Assembly (NCBI RefSeq): GCF_021246445.1
Contig: NZ_JAJQXW010000004.1
Location: forward strand, 1-64,000
Reading direction: 5' to 3'
Source of the DNA: Rhabdothermincola salaria
GTDB lineage: Bacteria; Actinomycetota; Acidimicrobiia; Acidimicrobiales; Acidimicrobilacustridaceae
DNA length: 64,000 nt
A model generated the notes under the pieces. The model was not told the origin of the DNA. It did no database searches and saw nothing but the letters and a program-made list of their open reading frames with translations. Below are positions 58,204 through 64,000 of the stretch, piece by piece; position 1 is the first letter of the stretch; each line of letters begins with the position of its first letter. The position numbers and the translations under genes are program-made.

Positions 58204-58313
58204 GGCGTCCCACCTTTGCCGTGTGGAGCTGGCCGGCTCTTCCCTCGGGGCACCGTTGGTGGACGGTTGCCGGGACGACGGGCCGAGTACCCGAGTCGTC
58301 GTCCGCTCGTGAG
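58204..58313 (-). promoter_or_regulatory. SAM-clan-like riboswitch, copy 3
   Basis: Leader of the 57399-58175 gene, starting ctcacgagcgg. P2 ggacgacg/cgtcgtcc is perfect and encloses gggtactcggcc. Then ccggcaaccgt, P3 accgt/acggt, ggtgccccgagggaagagc and ggcaaaggtggg. Pseudoknot ctcgg/ccgag. The leading tcacgag and core match actinobacterial SAM-IV-type elements as I remember them; a covariance-model search would decide. Confidence 0.7.
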
Positions 58314-58420
58314 CCACAGACCACGCTACGCAGGGGGTGCGACAACGCCGTCTGTCCCTGGCCTCGTCACAACCGACCGGCCATGATGGGTTCTGCTCCA
58401 TGAATGAATCGGAGGGTGTC

Positions 58421-59122
58421 GTGCCCGAATCCCGACCCGACGGCGATCGGCCGCCCCAGATGACGCAGCGCTACACCCGAGCGTTCGACCAGGCGCGGGT
58501 GCTCCACGCCGACGACGTCCGCAAAGGCACCCAGCTCCCCTACCTCAGCCACGTGATGGCGGTGGCGGCGCTCGTGCTCGAGTACGGCGGAGATGAGGAG
58601 CAGGCGATCGCCGGGCTCCTCCACGACGCGGCCGAGGACAAGGGCGGCTGGATGAGGCTGGATGCCATCGAGGCGGAGTTCGGATGCGGCGTCGCCCGGA
58701 TCGTCGAGGCGGTCAGCGACTCGTTCACTGACGACAAGGCCACGAAACGCGACTGGGTGACAAGGAAGACGGAGTACATCGAGCACGCGAAGTCGCTCGA
58801 TGCCCGGGCCGCGCTGGTGTCCGCCGCCGACAAACTCCACAACCTCAACGCCATCCGCTCCGACCATCGCACCCTGGGCCCGGAGCTGTGGAAGCGCTTC
58901 AATCAGGCCGCCAAGAGGGACGGCACGCTCTGGTACTACCGGAGCCTGGTCGATGCCCTTGGCCCCACCCTCGAGGCCGAAGGCGGACGTTCCGAGGCGA
59001 TGGCGAGGGATCTCCGAGCTGCCGTGGTCGGGCTTCTGGCTGAGGTCGTCGCCCAGCCAGAGGAGTCAGTCACCCGAGAGAAGCTGGAAAAGGCGATCGA
59101 GAAGCCGCCGTTCACCAACTGA
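58421..59122 (+). CDS. HD-domain phosphohydrolase (RelA/SpoT hydrolase-like)
   Basis: A 233-aa HD hydrolase: LPYLSHVMAVAALVLEYGGD (first His), IAGLLHDAAEDKGGW (H-D and E-D), and ALVSAADKLHNLNAIRSD (last Asp with D-K-L-H-N). This is the arrangement of the (p)ppGpp-hydrolase domain of RelA/SpoT and small alarmone hydrolases; no synthetase domain is attached. GGAGGG directly before the GTG at 58421 fixes the start; an ATG at 58400 has no such site. Possible role: hydrolysing ppGpp-like or other nucleotides. Confidence 0.85.
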   Translation: MPESRPDGDRPPQMTQRYTRAFDQARVLHADDVRKGTQLPYLSHVMAVAALVLEYGGDEEQAIAGLLHDAAEDKGGWMRLDAIEAEFGCGVARIVEAVSDSFTDDKATKRDWVTRKTEYIEHAKSLDARAALVSAADKLHNLNAIRSDHRTLGPELWKRFNQAAKRDGTLWYYRSLVDALGPTLEAEGGRSEAMARDLRAAVVGLLAEVVAQPEESVTREKLEKAIEKPPFTN

Positions 59123-59176
59123 TCTCCTGCGGCGGACGGGTCTGCTGCAGGTTCGGTTGACGGTAGTTGAGACTAT

Positions 59177-59747
59177 TCAGGCCGCGTGAGCGACCTCGGT
59201 GGGTGTGAAGGCGAGCTCGAACTCGACCGGGGTGAGACGACCGAGGGCTCGTTGGCGGCGCCGGTGGTTGTAGGTGTGCTCGATCCAGGTCACGACGGCG
59301 TAGCGCAGCTCGGAGGGGGTGTCCCAGCGCTGGCGGTCCAGGACGTTCTCTTGGAGCAGCGAGAAGAACGATTCAATCGCAGCGTTGTCACCGGCCGAGG
59401 CGACGCGGCCCATCGATCCGGTGAGCCCGGCAGCGCCGAGCGCGGTCCGGAAGACTCGGGACCGAAGCGGTGGGGTGCTCGGTGATGTCAGTCAGCCAGA
59501 TCTGGTAGGGCCGCTCGGCGGTGAACTCGCGCTGGACGAGGTCATCGTGAACGGCCGGGCCGGGTCGGCCCTTGCCCCGCCGGCCTTTGCGGGTGGTGGT
59601 CGACCACAGCCGCTGGTCACGACACAGCCGCCACACCCGCCGTTCTCCGAGGTCGTGGCCTGCGGTCTCGAGCTCATCGGCAGAAAACCGGGTCAACTCC
59701 ACACGGGGTCGTGGCTTGTGGTGTTTGTAGATTCCCCGTGTGGCCAA
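59177..59747 (-). pseudogene. IS3-family transposase, internally deleted
   Basis: The left piece (from 59747) holds the N-terminal part ERRVWRLCRDQRLWSTTTRK and the first catalytic Asp in YQIWLTDITEHPT. At about 59470 the sequence jumps, out of frame, to FRSRVFRTALGAAGLTGSMG and then GRVASAGDNAAIESFFSLLQ with the catalytic Glu, ending in TYNHRRRQRALGRLTPVEFE. The segment with the second Asp is missing, so no active DDE enzyme can be made. The N-terminus is also truncated and the OrfA part is not recognisable next to it. Confidence 0.85.
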
Positions 59748-59756
59748 GAACGTCAG

Positions 59757-60050
59757 CTACTGGTTAGCCAACTGATCGACCCGTGAGCGGCTGATCGCCA
59801 AGGCGTAGGCGATCTCGCCCAGGCTCAAGTTGTTGGCTCGCAGCTCACGCACGGCGGCTCGTCGGTGGACGGCCACCGTGTCCTTCATCTCCTCGAGCTG
59901 ATCGAGCAGCCAGCCAGCGGCCAGAGCCCGAGCCTCAGGGTCGTCGGCGAGTGAGTTGAGCCAGCCCTCGAGTGGTCCGAGGGCGTTGGCCACCAGCTCA
60001 TTGTTCGTCACCTCACGAGGTGGGGACTTGCCGTTGTTGTTCCTGCTCAT
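59757..60050 (-). CDS. Small helix-turn-helix protein
   Basis: A 97-aa protein ending in a clear helix-turn-helix (RELRANNLSLGEIAYALAIS, RSRVDQLANQ), preceded by a helical segment (ADDPEARALAAGWLLDQLEE). The ATG at 60050 overlaps the TGA of the preceding small gene (ATGA). Its stop is only 10 bp from the IS3 relic, so the insertion occurred at the end of this operon. Confidence 0.7.
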   Translation of the reverse strand: MSRNNNGKSPPREVTNNELVANALGPLEGWLNSLADDPEARALAAGWLLDQLEEMKDTVAVHRRAAVRELRANNLSLGEIAYALAISRSRVDQLANQ

Positions 60051-60280
60051 GACGCGTGCTCCTTGTTGAGCGTGTCGCAGCGGGTGATGGAGGCGGCCAG
60101 CTTGCCGACGACCTCCACCAACGAGGTGCTGTAGAAGGGTGGCCGAGGGAGCGTAAAGACGGCCCAGCCCTGGTCGGTCAGCGTGGGGACGTAGACCAGC
60201 GTGTCCTCGTCCTGTGAGCGGGCCCACTCCAGCAGGGAAGCGGGCATGTCGTCCATGGGGACGGGCTTTGCTCGTGCCAT
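60047..60280 (-). CDS. Small unknown protein, middle of three-gene unit
   Basis: A 77-aa protein: SLLEWARSQDEDTLVYVPTL, TDQGWAVFTLPRPPFYSTSL and VEVVGKLAASITRCDTL. AGAAAGGTG precedes the ATG at 60280, which overlaps the upstream stop (TAATG). Unknown family; the strands and helix fit a small alpha/beta fold. Confidence 0.6.
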   Translation of the reverse strand: MARAKPVPMDDMPASLLEWARSQDEDTLVYVPTLTDQGWAVFTLPRPPFYSTSLVEVVGKLAASITRCDTLNKEHAS

Positions 60281-60444
60281 TAGCGCACCTTTCTGATCTG
60301 GTCGGTGGCGACGTAGCGGAAGCCCCGCATGCCGCCTGGATCCTTCGTGCCGCCGTACACGGCCACCCAGGGGTCGCCCGTGTCCTTGCGTTCCACGTGG
60401 GCCATGAAGTGGTAGTGGCCACCTCGTTCGCCCTTGATCTTCAC
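60280..60444 (-). CDS. 54-aa protein, first of three-gene unit
   Basis: A short gene starting at GTG 60444 with VKIKGERGGHYHFMAHVERK and ending GGMRGFRYVATDQIRKVR. Its TAA overlaps the next ATG by one base. The frame remains open upstream (LVIYTRGDD precedes the GTG), so an earlier non-ATG start is possible. The sequence has a Gly/His/Arg-rich strand pattern and no known family. Confidence 0.55.
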   Translation of the reverse strand: MKIKGERGGHYHFMAHVERKDTGDPWVAVYGGTKDPGGMRGFRYVATDQIRKVR

Positions 60445-60567
60445 GTCGTCGCCCCTCGTGTAGATGACTAGGTGAGGCCGACGTCGCTCGTGGCGTGCTG
60501 GAGGAGGACTCGGCGCAATTCGAGGCGGACGAGCTCGTCGATCCCGACCTGGTCGAGCTGGGTTCGG

Positions 60568-62235
60568 CTATGGGAGCGCGAACTCGACTCCGGATGGTTC
60601 GGGCACGCCGAGGAGCTTGGCCAGCTTCTCCCGCGCTGAGCTCGACGGCGTGCCCACGGCCGTCTCCCAGATCGACACCGTCGCCTGGTCGACCCCCAGC
60701 CCATCGGCGACTGCCTGCTGAGTGAGGCCTCGCTCGAGACGAGCGGACCGGATGGCCGCGGCGTACTCGGGCGATGGTGAGGGCCGCTTCGCTCGGCCGG
60801 TGAACTCCTTCTCGTTGGACCGGATCGTCCACTGATCAGGGGCTGTGCGCATCAGGAGCGGCGAGAACTGCGTGAGCTGGGAAGCGGCTGCTTTAGACAT
60901 CCCGGCGCTGAGGAAGGCCTCGCAGAGATCACGGTAGGTACACCAGCCGCCTCGCAGCCGAATGGTCTCAATGGCGGTTCGCTCAGATTTCGAGAGCAGC
61001 TCCATGGGCTCAGCGGTCGCTGAGGTCACGAGGCCATCGGCCAGTTCAAACCGTGGGTGGTCGTCGAAGAATCGCTCGAGGACCGGAGTCGGCGGAAGCG
61101 GATCGAGTCGACGTTGGCCCACGACCCTGGTGAGGCCTCGCTCTATGGATTCGACCTTCATGGGTCCGCATGCGCCAAGGAGCTTGCGGGTGAAGTTGAC
61201 GAGAGTCGACTTCGTATCACTTGCAGTGGGGTCCCAAAACCAGTCCGCGTCGAGCCAGCGTACGGACCCGAGCGAGTCGAGCACCGATCGCAAGTCGTCG
61301 ACGTCCACAGCGCTGTCCCCGAGGTCAGTCAGCGATGCGAGCGCGAGCGGAGCCGGGGTGCGGCTTCGCCGGCGGACCAGCTCCAAGAGCTCGGCGTGGG
61401 CCCTTGCTTCGTCGACGGACGCGCCGACGACCCCATCAACGACCACTGGCAAGTCGACGAACTCGCAGATCTCACACGCGATCAGAAGGCCTTCGATCGA
61501 CACGTTCGTGAATCCGGCGTGAGCGAGAGTCTGCAGCATGATCGGTTCGGTGCTCGGGCACCGTTCCCAAATCACTTCCAGAGCCTGCTCCAGGAGGGGT
61601 ACGGGACCGGGACATGCCTTCAGAGCGTCCCGGACCGCGTTCTCCTTGAGCCGCGCGCTCTCCCGGGTCTTCTCCACGAGCCGGCCAGCCTCTTCGAGGG
61701 TGAGGCGCGTCGCAGTGTTCCAGCCGAGCCGGCCAAGCACCGGCTCGAGCCATCCTTCCTCGGCCGTGCGCGGTCGGGCAGCAACGATCCACGCCGCCAG
61801 CGCTTCGTCGAGAGCTTCTGGCTCAGAGAGCTCACCGGGTGCACCTTCCGCTGGCTCGGTCGTCTCAGACGTCCTCGATGACGGGCGGCGACCGGTCTCC
61901 TCGTCGGCGGCGTCGTCGATGACGCCTTGCGGGGCGACACGTGCGGCGCAGGCCACCATGAGTTGGGCAATCGAGGTGGTCTTTGGTAGCTGGCGTCCTT
62001 CCTCCCACCCCCGAATCGAGGTGACCGAGACGCCAGCGGCCACTGCGAGGTCATCGCGCGTGTAGCCAACAGCACGGCGGAGGGATCGGATCGCGATCCC
62101 GATCCGACGGGCCTGCACGGTGGGGTCGCCCCCGGCAGGGTCGACCGAGAACGGCATGAGGACGGTCGGTCCGGCGGATGGCACAGTTGACTCCACGTTC
62201 GTTGGGGACAGGCTTGACAGTGGTGGCAGGACCAT
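60568..62235 (-). CDS. Regulator with two XRE helix-turn-helix domains
   Basis: A 555-aa cytosolic protein. Near the N-terminus there is an XRE-type domain (IAIRSLRRAVGYTRDDLAVA then AGVSVTSIRGWEEGRQLPKT); near the C-terminus a second one (IRSARLERGLTQQAVADGLG then VDQATVSIWETAVGTPSS). Between them come long helical parts (LTLEEAGRLVEKTRESARLK) and a sigma-70 region-like or winged-helix block (GGWCTYRDLCEAFLSAGMSK, AAASQLTQFSPLLMRTAPDQ). The ATG at 62235 has a close GAGG; 62157 is an alternative. Two DNA-binding ends suggest looping or multi-operator binding. Confidence 0.65.
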   Translation of the reverse strand: MVLPPLSSLSPTNVESTVPSAGPTVLMPFSVDPAGGDPTVQARRIGIAIRSLRRAVGYTRDDLAVAAGVSVTSIRGWEEGRQLPKTTSIAQLMVACAARVAPQGVIDDAADEETGRRPSSRTSETTEPAEGAPGELSEPEALDEALAAWIVAARPRTAEEGWLEPVLGRLGWNTATRLTLEEAGRLVEKTRESARLKENAVRDALKACPGPVPLLEQALEVIWERCPSTEPIMLQTLAHAGFTNVSIEGLLIACEICEFVDLPVVVDGVVGASVDEARAHAELLELVRRRSRTPAPLALASLTDLGDSAVDVDDLRSVLDSLGSVRWLDADWFWDPTASDTKSTLVNFTRKLLGACGPMKVESIERGLTRVVGQRRLDPLPPTPVLERFFDDHPRFELADGLVTSATAEPMELLSKSERTAIETIRLRGGWCTYRDLCEAFLSAGMSKAAASQLTQFSPLLMRTAPDQWTIRSNEKEFTGRAKRPSPSPEYAAAIRSARLERGLTQQAVADGLGVDQATVSIWETAVGTPSSSAREKLAKLLGVPEPSGVEFALP

Positions 62236-62553
62236 AACCTCAGGCTGACTTCCCGAGCCGTCGGCCTGCGCTCGCGAGATGTCGCGGGTTAGACGTGGTT
62301 CGTTGGTCCTTCTGAAGCGGCCGGCGCACAGCCTCCTGCATGAGGGGCCCCATGGTGGGTCGAGTCGCACACCATGTCAGACGACCTTCCAGTTCCGGCA
62401 GAACCAATCTGCTCCGGTGCCGTCACATCTCGAGCTCCTCCTCGTCATCAGGGCAGCTACCGCCGATCCGGTAGCCGACGCACCGGCGCTTGCGGCCGCG
62501 TCTCCGTCGTCGGTGCCCGCCAGGCGGGTACCGCATCCCACGAGAGGTTCCCG
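62236..62553. other. Divergent promoter region, 318 bp
   Basis: Between the two-XRE regulator (minus) and the phosphatase gene (plus). No convincing reading frame. It probably carries both promoters; I see no strong operator-like dyad. Confidence 0.35.
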
Positions 62554-63174
62554 ATGACCGTTCGCTCCCCCAGCCCCACCCGACCACCACGGACCGTCGA
62601 TGCGGCCGAATGGCACCGACGCCCGGGCGAGGTGTGTGACTGGCTCGTCGTGTGCGGTGACCTGCACCATGATCCGGACAGCGCCGAGGCACAGCTCACC
62701 GCATGGGATCGCCTCGGTGTCACCCGCATCGTCGACGTCCGCAGCGAGTACAGCGACGAAGACCTCGTGGCGAGACTCGCCCCCCACCTCGCCTACCACC
62801 ACCTCGGGACGCACGACGACGGGACCGGTCAGCCCGACGAATGGTGGCAGGCAGGGCTCGACGTGCTGACCCAACGGACTCACGGCGACCGGCTGCTGGT
62901 CCACTGCCACATGGGGGTCAACCGGGGGCCCAGCATGGCCTTCCGCCTGATGCTCGCCGACGGGTGGGGTGTGGCCGCGGCACTCGACGCCATCCGAACG
63001 GCGCGACCGATCGCTGCGGTGCTCTACGCCGATTCGGCGTTGGCTCACCACGCCCGGTCGACCGGCATGGCGACCAGCGAGGTCCGCTCGGCCGTCGCGG
63101 AGCTCCTCGACTGGCAGGACCGGAACCCGGTGGACGTGGCGGGAGTAATCAGCCGCATTCGTCGGGCCAGCTGA
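62554..63174 (+). CDS. Dual-specificity-type protein phosphatase
   Basis: A 206-aa cytosolic protein with the C-x5-R phosphatase loop LLVHCHMGVNRGPSMAFRLM, an upstream Asp-bearing segment (VTRIVDVRSEYSDEDLV; HDDGTGQPDEWW) and a C-terminal helix (ADGWGVAAALDAIRTARP). This is the dual-specificity/tyrosine phosphatase fold. GAGAGG 6-7 bases before the ATG at 62554 supports the start. Substrate unknown: protein phospho-Ser/Thr/Tyr or small phosphates. Confidence 0.82.
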   Translation: MTVRSPSPTRPPRTVDAAEWHRRPGEVCDWLVVCGDLHHDPDSAEAQLTAWDRLGVTRIVDVRSEYSDEDLVARLAPHLAYHHLGTHDDGTGQPDEWWQAGLDVLTQRTHGDRLLVHCHMGVNRGPSMAFRLMLADGWGVAAALDAIRTARPIAAVLYADSALAHHARSTGMATSEVRSAVAELLDWQDRNPVDVAGVISRIRRAS

Positions 63175-63307
63175 CGACCGCACGGGATGGCCCGATCGCC
63201 CCACAGGACGCTGGCTTCGGGTCCCTGTCGCCCCTGTGCGCGTCACATCTCACGCCTAGCTCCGTTGCCCTCGGTGTCGGCCCGTCCGCCACCGAAGGGA
63301 GCCGCTG

Positions 63308-63997
63308 ATGGGGACAACGCACGAACCCTGCACCACGTCGATCCAGACGACCGTCTCGCAACGGCGCGCGCAGCGGCGCCGTCGAGAAGCCAGCCAGGCA
63401 CGTGAGCACTACGCCGGTGAGCTGCACGCCATCGCCGTCAGACGCCTCGCAGCCCGCAACGTCAGAGGTGACGACGCCCTCGACGTCGCCCAACGGATCG
63501 CTCTCGGATTCGCCGTCGATCCGGCGGGCGTCATGGGCGCCTATCCCCAGCCCGGCGCCTTCGTGGCCGTGTCGCTCGCCCAACGCCTGATCGATCACCG
63601 CAAGACCGACAGCCGCCAGCGTGGCCAGGGCTGGTCCCGACGTCGCAGCGACGGCTCCCACAGCTCCAGCCGCCAGGTGGTCGCCATCGTGGTGGCCGAT
63701 CCGGAGACCGGCGAAGAACGGGAGCGTCTCGAGGGTCGCCAGGTCCACGACGCCGTGGTGGCCGCCGCCCGGGCCGAGGATGCTCTGTTCGATCGTCTGG
63801 ACCTCGACCCGGTCATGGACGGGATGCCCGCCGAGGACCGATGGGCTCTGTTCCAGGTCGACGTCGTGGGCCGGGCAACCGGGGAGGTGGCCGCCGAGCT
63901 CGGTCACCGCCGGGAGTGGCTGAGCCGTCGGCTCACTGCCGTGCGCCGACGGCTCGCCGCAGACCTGACCGCCGCCGGGTACGTCAGCGCCGCCTGA
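63308..63997 (+). CDS. Sigma-70-like transcription factor
   Basis: A 229-aa basic protein. An N-terminal helical part (YAGELHAIAVRRLAARNVRG; DDALDVAQRIALGFAVDP; GAFVAVSLAQRLIDHRKTDS) resembles region 2 of ECF sigma factors. The C-terminal 60 residues (WALFQVDVVGRATGEVAAEL then GHRREWLSRRLTAVRRRL) resemble region 4 helix-turn-helix. GAAGGGAG precedes the ATG at 63308. No anti-sigma gene is visible before the window end. Confidence 0.6.
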   Translation: MGTTHEPCTTSIQTTVSQRRAQRRRREASQAREHYAGELHAIAVRRLAARNVRGDDALDVAQRIALGFAVDPAGVMGAYPQPGAFVAVSLAQRLIDHRKTDSRQRGQGWSRRRSDGSHSSSRQVVAIVVADPETGEERERLEGRQVHDAVVAAARAEDALFDRLDLDPVMDGMPAEDRWALFQVDVVGRATGEVAAELGHRREWLSRRLTAVRRRLAADLTAAGYVSAA

Positions 63998-64000
63998 CCC

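Noticed and set aside
54000-58330. Repeated leader blocks as mobile-element or integration repeats
   Set aside because: Each copy sits immediately upstream of a start codon on the same strand, and differences between copies preserve base pairing, which fits a structured RNA better than a recombination repeat.
1-64000. CRISPR arrays, tRNA or rRNA genes
   Set aside because: No regularly spaced direct repeats of CRISPR type and no recognisable tRNA arms or rRNA segments were seen on either strand; the search was by eye, so a lone tRNA could be missed.

Overview
The window is 64 kb of very GC-rich DNA. It has strong GC third-position codon bias, many GTG starts, many 4-base ATGA/GTGA gene overlaps, a GAF-ANTAR regulator, an F420-type LLM oxidoreductase, a TAP-type hydrolase and a DUF222-like fragment. 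Together these suggest a high-GC actinobacterium, plausibly from a deep group such as Acidimicrobiia; the taxonomic placement is inference. I recognise no rRNA, tRNA or CRISPR array.

Layout. Positions 1-9.9 kb are mostly housekeeping and accessory genes: pentapeptide-like protein, secreted hydrolase operon, two lipoproteins, amidohydrolase, nitroreductase plus LLM oxidoreductase, GAF-ANTAR regulator, STAS cluster, CsbD protein. Positions 10-19 kb hold a short-chain dehydrogenase, a redox two-component pair, two secreted proteins with an unusual C-terminal tail, and a cytidine deaminase gene present twice as 517-bp direct repeats 7.5 kb apart. Positions 19-26.5 kb hold a DUF2254/desaturase pair, three degenerate remnants of one transposon family, a helix-turn-helix operon, and a DnaB-like protein without a P-loop next to a possible LexA site. 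Positions 26.5-35.4 kb carry two divergent secreted cysteine peptidases, then an SGNH hydrolase / UbiA-like / HAD phosphatase operon.

The most system-like parts follow. (1) 35.6-46.4 kb is a six-gene minus-strand operon with polytopic membrane protein, two small membrane proteins, anchored vWA protein, tubulin-like GTPase and membrane-anchored trypsin-like protease; it reads as one machine of unknown role. (2) 48.6-52.4 kb is a four-gene, fully overlapping operon with two P-loop kinases (one fused to a DapA-like domain), a beta-helix/membrane protein and a HAD phosphatase. (3) 53.4-58.3 kb has four genes of unknown function, each behind its own structured leader resembling the SAM-I/SAM-IV riboswitch clan, with compensatory base changes among copies. 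(4) Three unrelated secreted proteins between 2.8 and 17.7 kb end exactly in a Pro-x-Phe-Thr-Gly tail.

The right end (58.4-64 kb) has an HD hydrolase, an internally deleted IS3-family transposase, three small overlapping genes, a regulator with two XRE domains, a dual-specificity phosphatase and a sigma-like factor. Family assignments are from motif recognition by eye; no database search was run.
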